Assembly (NCBI RefSeq): GCF_008065375.1
Contig: NZ_VJYI01000001.1
Span: 1,240,001-1,304,000 of the forward strand
DNA: 64,000 nt
Direction of reading: 5' to 3'
From: Nonomuraea sp. SYSU D8015
Lineage (GTDB): Bacteria > Actinomycetota > Actinomycetes > Streptosporangiales > Streptosporangiaceae
Positions 26,043 through 32,905 of the stretch are shown here, one piece after another. The notes beneath the pieces are model-generated. The model did no database searches. It was not told the origin of the DNA and worked only from the letters and a program-made list of their open reading frames with translations. A program made the translations under genes and the position numbers. Positions within the stretch are counted from its first letter, which is position 1; each line of letters starts with the position of its first letter.

Positions 26043-26340
26043 GCATGATCAAGATTCCGAACATGGGTACGATCTGCAGCGGCGACACTATCCGTGCCGC
26101 TATAAGAGCCTTGCTTTTCGCCTCGGTTCAGGCCTCACGGCCCGGCGCGGACGGGCAGGTCAACGGCCCCTCCATCGCCCCGTGCAAATAAAAGCCCCAT
26201 ATACGCCCCTCCACGCAAATTCTGTGATCTCTACACACGGTGACCGAAGGTGGACACAGAGGGAAAACCGTGCGTAATCTCACCAAGCGCACACGTCGGG
26301 GAACCATTTGCGCAAGCGGCGAGTCTCCAGCGAGGACACG

Positions 26341-27315
26341 ATGGCGAACGGCGACGGACGACAGCTAAGCGCCCGGCAAATGGTCGGCGCCCGGCTCCGC
26401 CACCTACGCCTCCACCGCAACCTCCTCCAGGAGACAGCCGCCAAAGCCATCAACGCATCGATCTCCAAAATCAGCCGAATCGAAGCCGGCATCCACCCGT
26501 TCCGGCGCGACGACCTCCTCAGATTGCTCACCCTGTACGGCATCCGCGACCACTTCCAGCAGGAAGCGCTGCTGTCCGTGGCCCTCGGCCACCGCGAACC
26601 CGGCTGGTGGGACAGCCACGACGTACCCCTGAAAGACGCCGTGCTGCTGCGCCACGAGCAGGTCGCCGACCTCATCCGCATCTACCAGCCGCATCTCGTG
26701 CCCGACCTGCTGCGCACCGAAGAGTACGCGCGGGCGGCATACCAGGCCCGCCACTACCCGTCGCCGAACCAGGCCGCCACGGAGGCCCACGTGACAACCG
26801 TGGCGCGCCGGCAGCAGACGCTCCGCGCCCGCGGCACCAGACTGTGGGCCGTCATCGACGAAGCGGCGCTCCTGCGGATCCCCGGCGGAGACCTCGACAT
26901 GCACCTGCGGCAGCTCGACGCCCTGGCCGCCGCCAGCCAAACCCAGACGGTCACGATCCAGGTCATCCCCACGGCGTCGCCGTACCTTCCCGCCGCGGAG
27001 CCGTTCAGCATCTTCCGGGTGCCCGACGCGCACATCCTGACCGTGCACCGCTACACCGGCGACGAGATCACCGACCTGGCCGCAGCCGAACACTACGGCC
27101 TGCTGTTCGACCAACTCATCGGCGCGGCCGCCCGACGACGGGCGGAGACTTCGCAGATCCTCGCCGCCATCCGAAACCGCCTCCTCTCACCCTCAGGAGA
27201 AGCTTCATGGCCAGCACAGACGCCACCATCCCGTCCAGTGCCCGCATCTACGACTATCTCCTCGGCGGCCATCGCAACTACGCCGTCGACCGGGAGGCCG
27301 CCGAACTCTTCTTGA
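26341..27315 (+). CDS. XRE-family regulator with DUF5753
   Basis: A 324-residue protein; ATG at 26,341 with GCGAGGA upstream. The N-terminal Cro/C1-type HTH (about 14-62) includes LQETAAKAINASISKISRIEAG. A ~180-residue DUF5753 sensor-like domain follows (about 85-270). Such proteins are abundant in sporulating actinomycetes and usually pair with a small DUF397 partner. Here the partner position is taken by a DUF574 methyltransferase whose start lies 109 nt inside this gene. Confidence 0.8.
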   Translation: MANGDGRQLSARQMVGARLRHLRLHRNLLQETAAKAINASISKISRIEAGIHPFRRDDLLRLLTLYGIRDHFQQEALLSVALGHREPGWWDSHDVPLKDAVLLRHEQVADLIRIYQPHLVPDLLRTEEYARAAYQARHYPSPNQAATEAHVTTVARRQQTLRARGTRLWAVIDEAALLRIPGGDLDMHLRQLDALAAASQTQTVTIQVIPTASPYLPAAEPFSIFRVPDAHILTVHRYTGDEITDLAAAEHYGLLFDQLIGAAARRRAETSQILAAIRNRLLSPSGEASWPAQTPPSRPVPASTTISSAAIATTPSTGRPPNSS

Positions 27316-27989
27316 AGGCGTTCCCCAACGCACGCCAGAGCGCTCGAGCCACCCGCGGCTTCGCCCTACGTGCGGCCCGATGGATGGCCGAGCAAGGCAT
27401 CACGCAGTTCCTCGACATCGGCTCCGGCCTGCCCACCGAACCGAACGTGCACGAGGTCGTCCGACAGGTTCATCCCGGCGCCCGGATCGTATATGTGGAC
27501 AACGACGCGATCGTCATCGCGGAGGGGCAGGCGCTGCGCGACGAACCCGGCGTGATCACCGTCGAGGGGGATCTGCGCCGCCCAGCCGACATCCTCACCA
27601 ACCCCAACGTGACCGGGCTGCTCGACCTCAGCCAGCCGCTAGGAGTTCTCACCGTCGCGATCTGGCACTTCATGCCCGACACCGCGCTCGAGCAGGCTCA
27701 GACCGAGTTGCGTAAAGGCCTGCCGCCCGGCAGCTACCTCGCGCTGTCGCACGGCTGCCTGGACACCACGCCGGCGGCCACGATCCGGGCCGCGGAAGCC
27801 CTGTACAAGCAGACCACGAATCCGCTGACGGCCCGCACCCGCGCCCAGATCGCGGCGCTGATGGACGGATACACGCTCGTCGAGCCCGGGCTGGTCGGCC
27901 TGCACGAGTGGCGGCCACGCCACGGAGACCCCTACCCGGAGCAGTCTGGAGAGGCGCTGGCCTGCGTCGGGATTCTCCGTTCAACGTGA
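27207..27989 (+). CDS. SAM-dependent methyltransferase (DUF574 type)
   Basis: A 260-residue protein; ATG at 27,207 with AGGAGA 6 nt upstream. Family signatures include the N-terminal RIYDYLLGGHRNYAVDREAA, a SAM-binding FLDIGSGLPT (68-77), Asp98 in VYVDND and the C-terminal GYTLVEPGLV. DUF574 proteins accompany XRE/DUF5753 regulators in actinomycetes; their substrate is generally unknown. It overlaps the regulator gene by 109 nt in another frame, so the two are probably co-expressed. Confidence 0.85.
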   Translation: MASTDATIPSSARIYDYLLGGHRNYAVDREAAELFLKAFPNARQSARATRGFALRAARWMAEQGITQFLDIGSGLPTEPNVHEVVRQVHPGARIVYVDNDAIVIAEGQALRDEPGVITVEGDLRRPADILTNPNVTGLLDLSQPLGVLTVAIWHFMPDTALEQAQTELRKGLPPGSYLALSHGCLDTTPAATIRAAEALYKQTTNPLTARTRAQIAALMDGYTLVEPGLVGLHEWRPRHGDPYPEQSGEALACVGILRST

Positions 27990-28360
27990 CAAGCATTCAC
28001 GTTTTCCCGGATCGGCGGACGCATTTGGGTCTATTCCGCCCGTTTCGGGCATGACAGAAAACGATCGAACACCGGGGTAAGGCAATCCTTCCTCAAGCAG
28101 GTAATCGACTGTTTACGAGCTGGCGTACGCCATTAACTGACAGTCCCCATCCCGGAATACGGACATGGCGTACCTAGCGCCCACCTGCGAAGATGGTTGC
28201 AGGTAGTTGCAACAGCACCAACAGGAACTTTCCAGCAAATACGGCTTGACGTTCGAATCAGGCGAGCGTTTTGTGTCCTATACACGCAATACGGGCGAGG
28301 GATTCCGGACAAGTCCGCCTCTGCGCGGAGGGGCGCAGAAGCAGCAGGGGGTGAACGACC
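27990..28360. promoter_or_regulatory. Intergenic region with TGGCGTACGCCA palindrome
   Basis: A perfect 12-nt palindrome TGGCGTACGCCA (28,121-28,132) and a half copy TGGCGTAC (28,166-28,173) lie upstream of the next gene pair. GTTGCA repeats follow near 28,196. A short GCCCG-TTT-CGGGC hairpin (28,038-28,050) may end the methyltransferase transcript. No gene is supported here. Confidence 0.4.
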
Positions 28361-28792
28361 ATCAACGGCGATGTCGACCACAAGCAGCACGAAGATCCAA
28401 CACCCGGTCGCGCCGGCAACGCGTTAACAGAGGACATCGCGGACATCCGCGACATCCCGCCCGAAGCATGGAATCCAATCTTCGCGCAGCGGCGCATCAT
28501 GGCGCTGACCGCCGAACTCGCAGACACCCAGGCGAAGCTCGACGACGCCCAAGCCCTGAACCACTACCTGATGACCATGGTGCGCAACCTCGAGGCCGAA
28601 CTTCGCCGGCCGCTCGCGCCGCCACCCGAGGTTCAACGGGCCATGAGCGTACGCACCAGCCGCATGCACCCCATCACGATCACGGCAGGCGGACGGAAAC
28701 TCGTCGTGGTCGCACCACCCGAAGGATTCGACGATCCAGTCGAGGTGTGGCGGAACGTCGTCGACTACTACGGCAGCGGGGGAGGGAACTGA
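28361..28792 (+). CDS. Hypothetical protein, apparent ATC start
   Basis: A standard start exists only at ATG 28,499 (97 residues), but the same frame is open and protein-like back to 28,355, encoding INGDVDHKQ then EDIADIRDIPPEAW. AGGGGGTGA (28,346-28,354), nearly a full anti-16S match, lies 6 nt before ATC 28,361, which I take as the start (143 residues). Otherwise one base has been gained after the GTG at 28,351. The middle is a coiled coil; the C-terminus is a small beta domain. Function is unknown. Confidence 0.5.
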   Translation: MNGDVDHKQHEDPTPGRAGNALTEDIADIRDIPPEAWNPIFAQRRIMALTAELADTQAKLDDAQALNHYLMTMVRNLEAELRRPLAPPPEVQRAMSVRTSRMHPITITAGGRKLVVVAPPEGFDDPVEVWRNVVDYYGSGGGN

Positions 28793-28793
28793 C

Positions 28794-29693
28794 ATGGGCC
28801 GCCACCGGCTGAAGGACTACGACCTCGTCGAGGTATCGCCCGCGTACGCGCCCGCGGTCGCCCGCCGCGAACCGCCCGACGACCCCAACGGCCGGCTCAT
28901 CATCGAGGTCGACGCGAGCCTGCGCGGCCAAGAACGCGAGGAAGCCATCGACGCCGCCCTCGAACCGGCCAAGCAGGGCTGGCTGGGCATCATCCCGGCG
29001 CCGCTGCTGGCGTTCGCGCACGAGCATCCCCGCGCCGCCGCAGCGATCGCCAGCGCCGGAGCCGCGGCGACAATCGGCATCGCAACGTTAACGATAACCA
29101 GCGTGCCTGACAGCCCCGGCGGCCAGCCGGGCGCGATCGCCGCGTCCGTGTCGCAGACCGCCGTAATCGTCCCGGCGTCGCCCGGCACACCCCCGCCGAC
29201 CACTACGACCGGGCAGCCCTCACAGGGGCGTCCGGACCGTTCTGAGCCGCCGGCAGGCGGGGGACGTGACCCGCGCGGCAGCGACCGGCCAGCCCCCACA
29301 TCGGAGACCGGCCGGCCGGTCACGGCGACACACCTGCCGCCCGCCCACCCGACGGCGGACCCGCAGGAGACTGTCGACCGGAAACCAGCACCACCCCCGG
29401 CCGCCTCCCCTACAGTGGACGCGCCACCACCAACACCCCGACCGGACCCGCTGCCTACCCGGCCGCCGGCCGCGCCGGTCCCATCGCCGACCCGGCCGCA
29501 CGTCGACGTCGAGGCGGACGTCAAGGACCGCAAGGTCGGGGCCAAGGTCGGCGACCTGGACGTGGATGTGGACGTCGACGAGCTCGAAGTTGAGGTCGAC
29601 GATGTGCTCAACGTCGACGTCAAGGAGCGGCAGGTCGGCGTCGGCGACCTGGAGGTCGACCTCGACAGGGTCCGCGACCGCCTGCGCCAGTAG
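28794..29693 (+). CDS. Membrane protein with Pro-rich linker and V/D-alternating repeat
   Basis: A 299-residue protein 1 nt after the previous stop. A soluble N-terminus is followed by one membrane segment (about 80-103) and a ~135-residue Pro/Thr/Gly-rich spacer. The final ~60 residues alternate Val/Leu with Asp/Glu/Lys (VDVEADVKDRKVG, VKERQVGVGDLEV), suggesting an extended beta structure with possible cation binding. No family is recognised; it is probably surface-exposed. Confidence 0.6.
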   Translation: MGRHRLKDYDLVEVSPAYAPAVARREPPDDPNGRLIIEVDASLRGQEREEAIDAALEPAKQGWLGIIPAPLLAFAHEHPRAAAAIASAGAAATIGIATLTITSVPDSPGGQPGAIAASVSQTAVIVPASPGTPPPTTTTGQPSQGRPDRSEPPAGGGRDPRGSDRPAPTSETGRPVTATHLPPAHPTADPQETVDRKPAPPPAASPTVDAPPPTPRPDPLPTRPPAAPVPSPTRPHVDVEADVKDRKVGAKVGDLDVDVDVDELEVEVDDVLNVDVKERQVGVGDLEVDLDRVRDRLRQ

Positions 29694-29708
29694 GGAGAAC
29701 CGCATCTC

Positions 29709-29753
29709 ATGTCGTACATCCGCCAGTTCGGCGGCCTGGGCGAGGAGGGCTGA
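29709..29753 (+). CDS. 14-codon leader peptide coupled to integrase
   Basis: An ATG frame of 14 codons (MSYIRQFGGLGEEG) ends in a TGATG overlap with the integrase start. The integrase ribosome site GAGGAGG is inside its last codons, and it resembles the integrase N-terminus (MAYIRRI). AGGGAGAA precedes it. Translational coupling or an ancestral duplicated start are both possible. Confidence 0.4.
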   Translation: MSYIRQFGGLGEEG

Positions 29754-30994
29754 TGGCGTACATCCGACGCATCCCTTCCGGCCTCTATCAGGCGACCGTC
29801 CGTTTGCCCAACGGCAAGCGGCGCACGAAGACGAACCGGTTGAAGTCGGTGGTCGACAAGTGGGCGCGCGACCTGGAAGCCAAGATCGCTCAGGGGGACA
29901 CGCGCGACCCCCGTGCCGGGCAGATCAAGGTCGCCGACTGGCATGCGCGGGTCGTCGAGGCACGCGTCGTCGAGGCGCCGACGAAGGCGAAGAACGCATC
30001 CCTGTGGAAAACGCACTGCCTGCCGCAGTGGGGCGACTGGCCGATGGCCGCTGTCCAGCGAGTGGACGCCCAGCGGTGGGTGGGCCAGCTGCAGGAGACG
30101 AGGCGTGCCCGCCATCAGGGCAAGCCGGCCGACTTCTTCGACGACCCCGACGAGATCCCGACCCTGGCGGCCTCGACGATCCATGACATCGTCTACCTGA
30201 TGTCGACCCTGTACCGGGCGGCGATGAAAGAGCATCCGCCGCTAGTGGTTGCCAACCCGTTCGGGGACCTCGACCTGCCTCGGAAGAACGCCACCCAGGT
30301 CGAGTTCTACGAGCGCACCGAAGCTGAGGCGCTGTACGCGGCTGTAGAGCGGCTACACGGCCCGAAGTGGCGGACCCTGGTCGAACTGGGCATGGACGTG
30401 GGTTTGCGGCCAGGCGAGGCGTACGGGCTGCACGGGCACCGCGTCGACTGGATCCGCGGCCTGCTGTCCGTGGTGGAGGTGGCCACCCGACAAGGGCTTC
30501 GGGAATATCCCAAGTCGATGAAGTCGAATCGGACCGTGCCTATCCCGGCCAAGACTCTCGAGGGCATGTCGCGGCTCATGGTGGGCCGGCCGAGGACCGC
30601 GCTGGTGTTCACGGCACCGGACGGCGGCGTGGTCGACGACGGCAACTTCCGCGACCGGATCTGGTATCCGGCGGTGGAGGCGGCTCGGCTGTGCGGCAAC
30701 CGCTCCCCGCTCGAGGCCGGCGACGGCGAGACGTTCGCCGCGGGGGAGTGTGGCGTGATCTGCGACACGCCGGCGCACGGGATCCGACGCTTCCCGCCGA
30801 GGATCATGCGGCACACCGCGGCGTCGTGGTTAGTTCAGGCCGGCGTTCCGCTGTACGACGTGCAAGGCCTGCTCGGCCACGAATCGTTCGCGACGACCAC
30901 CAGGTACAGCCACTTGGCGCCTGACGCCCACGACAAGGTGATCGCGGCGTGGCGGCGGCGTGGCGAGATGCCCGCCGAGCGTCAGCCGGGCTGA
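29753..30994 (+). CDS. int: Tyrosine recombinase / integrase
   Basis: A 413-residue integrase. The N-terminal arm-binding region (about 1-60) and a core-binding SAM-like domain (60-175) precede the catalytic domain. Catalytic residues visible are Arg219 in GLRPGE, Lys257, Arg353 in MRHT, His376 in LGHES and the nucleophile Tyr385 in TRYSHL. The residue three before Arg353, usually His, is Arg350. The gene reads toward tRNA-Val 222 nt away, its probable integration site. Confidence 0.92.
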   Translation: MAYIRRIPSGLYQATVRLPNGKRRTKTNRLKSVVDKWARDLEAKIAQGDTRDPRAGQIKVADWHARVVEARVVEAPTKAKNASLWKTHCLPQWGDWPMAAVQRVDAQRWVGQLQETRRARHQGKPADFFDDPDEIPTLAASTIHDIVYLMSTLYRAAMKEHPPLVVANPFGDLDLPRKNATQVEFYERTEAEALYAAVERLHGPKWRTLVELGMDVGLRPGEAYGLHGHRVDWIRGLLSVVEVATRQGLREYPKSMKSNRTVPIPAKTLEGMSRLMVGRPRTALVFTAPDGGVVDDGNFRDRIWYPAVEAARLCGNRSPLEAGDGETFAAGECGVICDTPAHGIRRFPPRIMRHTAASWLVQAGVPLYDVQGLLGHESFATTTRYSHLAPDAHDKVIAAWRRRGEMPAERQPG

Positions 30995-31123
30995 TTTTTA
31001 CCGAGCCCCAGGTCCTGGCAAGAGGATCTTGTTACCGAATCGTGCTGATCGCATCGCGGTAGATCACGATCTCCGGCTCTGGTCACTCTGTGTGCACTTC
31101 GCGGCGGTCTGACCGTCTTCGGC

Positions 31124-31164
31124 GTGCGTCAGGATTTTGCGCTCGTGACGCACCTACGACGCAC
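31124..31164. promoter_or_regulatory. Candidate integrase arm-type binding sites
   Basis: GTGCGTCA (31,124-31,131) and its perfect inverse TGACGCAC (31,146-31,153) are followed by CGACGCAC 11 nt on (31,157-31,164). They lie between int and the tRNA, where arm-type sites of tyrosine integrases are expected. Confidence 0.5.
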
Positions 31165-31170
31165 GATCAT

Positions 31171-31207
31171 CAAAAGGGCCCGATCCCACTGGTGTGGGAC
31201 CGGGCCT
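31171..31207 (-). terminator. Terminator downstream of tRNA-Val(CAC)
   Basis: Arms of 13 nt (GGCCCGATCCCAC and its near-complement, with one G-U) around a 4-nt loop; on the minus strand the hairpin is followed by TTTTGATG. It ends tRNA transcription just inside the element boundary. Confidence 0.7.
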
Positions 31208-31216
31208 CTGACGTGC

Positions 31217-31260
31217 TGGTGGGCGATACTGGGATCGAACCAGTGACCTCTTCGGTGTGA
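31217..31260. other. Candidate attachment-site core (3' half of tRNA-Val)
   Basis: The integrase gene faces the 3' half of this tRNA, the standard core location for tRNA-targeting elements. The opposite copy would be outside the window, so the exact core length cannot be set. Confidence 0.5.
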
Positions 31261-31291
31261 ACGAAGCGCTCTCCCGCTGAGCTAATCGCCC
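31217..31291 (-). tRNA. tRNA-Val (anticodon CAC)
   Basis: A 75-nt cloverleaf including encoded CCA. The acceptor stem GGGCGAU pairs with AUCGCCC, the anticodon stem CUUCG/CGAAG holds loop UUCACAC (anticodon CAC), and the T arm contains GGUUCGAUCCC. It reads GUG codons. Its 3' end faces the integrase, making it the likely integration target, left intact by the element. Confidence 0.95.
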
Positions 31292-31742
31292 GCCCTGCCG
31301 GCTCCTCACGGTGCCGACGGGGAAAACCATACCGCACTCTGGCACCTGCTGGCGAAGCGAAGCGATCGGGGAGGGGGCGGCAGAGGATGGCGACGGGAGG
31401 ATTCAGGGTGAAAGGCGGCGGTTGCCCACCGGCGACAGGGGTCGGTGACATACCATCGTCGTGTTCCGGTAGGCATCGATCGCGATCTTTCGAGAGAAAC
31501 GTTCATGGTCGGCGTGTCCGGGGCAGGCTGACAACACGCAAAACCCTTGCAAATACGACCCGATTGATGCCGTTTAGCCTGGTAGATGCCTAAATGTCCA
31601 GCTGTGATGTGCGTTACAGAAGGCCCCTGAAGCGGAATCTTTCCTACAGGTTTCTTCGTTCCGCGTCATAGCTCAGGACGAAGTCCGTCAGAGCAGTGAA
31701 AGCCCCGTAGAGGGGACCTTCGACGAAAAGGTTTGGCTGACG
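31292..31742. other. 451-nt noncoding region between tRNA-Val and ssgB
   Basis: This holds the tRNA promoter (minus direction) and the ssgB upstream region. The last ~200 nt are AT-richer and contain TTGCAAATACG and TTGATG stretches that could be promoter elements, but I cannot assign boxes confidently. No gene is seen. Confidence 0.5.
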
Positions 31743-32159
31743 ATGAACAGCACCACCGTCTCCGCCGAGCTTGGCCTTCGGCTTGTGGTCCCCGACCGTA
31801 CTACCGTCCCCCTGCTCGCCGGACTGAGTTACACAGCCGACGACCCGTATGCCATCCGCATGGCCTTCCACGTAGGGAACGACGAGCCGGTCGAGTGGAT
31901 CTTCGCCCGCGAGTTGCTGACCGTGGGCATCGTGAGGCGGGTCGGCGACGGCGACGTGCAGGTCTGGCCGGCGCGCGCCGACGGCGAGCGCACGCTCCAC
32001 ATCAGTCTCACGTCCCCGTTCGGGCAGGCGCTCTTCGAGGTGCCGCTGGCTCCTCTCACCGAGTTCCTGCATCGCACCTACGAGAAGGTGCCGGCCGGCC
32101 GCGAGACCGACTTCATGGATCTGGACGCCGAGCTGACCAACATGCTCTGGCCCTCCTGA
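31743..32159 (+). CDS. ssgB: SsgB sporulation septum-site protein
   Basis: A 138-residue protein starting MNSTTVSAELGLRLVVP, very close to the Streptomyces SsgB N-terminus. Family motifs include YTADDPYAIRM, VEWIFARELL, GDVQVWP and FLHRTYEKVPAG. SsgB recruits FtsZ to future sporulation septa through SsgA-family interactions. Its gene lies next to the element's attachment tRNA, while the element itself carries another SsgA-like protein. A strong hairpin follows. Confidence 0.92.
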   Translation: MNSTTVSAELGLRLVVPDRTTVPLLAGLSYTADDPYAIRMAFHVGNDEPVEWIFARELLTVGIVRRVGDGDVQVWPARADGERTLHISLTSPFGQALFEVPLAPLTEFLHRTYEKVPAGRETDFMDLDAELTNMLWPS

Positions 32160-32181
32160 GCTCCCCGCAGGCATCCCCCGT

Positions 32182-32206
32182 ACGACCCCGTCACGCGCGG
32201 GGTCGT
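32182..32206 (+). terminator. ssgB terminator
   Basis: A perfect 9-nt stem ACGACCCCG/CGGGGTCGT with a 7-nt loop begins 22 nt after the ssgB stop; it also lies close to the end of the convergent DUF305 gene and may serve both. Confidence 0.75.
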
Positions 32207-32213
32207 TCGTCGT

Positions 32214-32849
32214 TCACGGGAGCGACTCCAGGGCCTTCTTCATGCGGGCGATCTCGATGCTCTGCCCTGAGTAGACGTCCTTGGCCATCATCCTCATGCG
32301 CTGGTCCTTGCCGCCGGCCAGCTCCTCGCCGGCCATCTTCACCGCGCCCTCGTGGTGCCTGGTCATCAGCTGCAGGAACATGCGGTCGAAGGCGGAGCCC
32401 CTGGCGGCGCGCAGCGCGTTGAGCTCCTCCTGCGAGGCCATCCCGTACCCGGCCGCCTGGTCGTGCGCGTGCTCGCCCGGGACCGGGCGGCCGAGCTCGG
32501 CGAGCCAGCCGGTCATGGCTTGGATCTCCGGGGTCTGGGCGGCGGTGATCGAGCGGGCGAACGCGTGGATGACCGGCGTGGTGGTGCGGTCGTTCACGAG
32601 GGAGGTCATCTCCAGGGCCTGGCGGTGGTGGGGGATCATGGCCTCCGCGAAGCGCACGTCAGCGGCCACCGCCGACTTCGCCTTATGCCCGATCCGCTCC
32701 CCCGGCGTCGCCGTGCGCGCCGGGGCTCCCGGGCTCCCAGGCACCAGGACGGGCGCGTCCGTCCCGATGGGCGAAGGCTGCTGCACGGGCTCCTGAGAGC
32801 AGGCGGTAAGCGTCAATATCGCCATAACCATGACGAAGACGGTACGCAT
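32214..32849 (-). CDS. DUF305 lipoprotein
   Basis: A 211-residue protein; ATG at 32,849 gives a normal lipoprotein signal (lipobox LTAC, Cys17); longer starts at 32,867 and 32,876 exist. DUF305 motifs MIPHHRQALEM and MTRHHEGAVKM carry the family's conserved Met/His pairs, often linked to copper or ferritin-like four-helix folds. It is divergent from the LVIVD lipoprotein, and the two are probably co-regulated. Confidence 0.85.
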   Translation of the reverse strand: MRTVFVMVMAILTLTACSQEPVQQPSPIGTDAPVLVPGSPGAPARTATPGERIGHKAKSAVAADVRFAEAMIPHHRQALEMTSLVNDRTTTPVIHAFARSITAAQTPEIQAMTGWLAELGRPVPGEHAHDQAAGYGMASQEELNALRAARGSAFDRMFLQLMTRHHEGAVKMAGEELAGGKDQRMRMMAKDVYSGQSIEIARMKKALESLP

Positions 32850-32905
32850 CCACGAACCTGCTGACATAGCTTCCATAGTGGACTACAAGACAAAGGGGTT
32901 ACGCG

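Larger units (their letters stand above)
1..31260. mobile_element. Integrated phage/AICE-like element, right portion (left end outside window)
   Basis: Tail, lysis, excisionase, FtsK/SpdB-type transfer genes, repressor-like regulators and a tyrosine integrase form one block that stops at the 3' end of a tRNA-Val gene, the usual attachment target of such integrases. Core chromosomal genes start immediately beyond the tRNA. The left boundary, and any terminase, capsid or replication genes, are not in the window, so completeness cannot be judged. The right limit is approximate because the attachment core was placed only by the tRNA position. Confidence 0.85.

Noticed and set aside
31387..31593. 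Short + frame between tRNA-Val and ssgB
   Set aside because: No ribosome site, no motif and atypical composition; region looks like promoter DNA.
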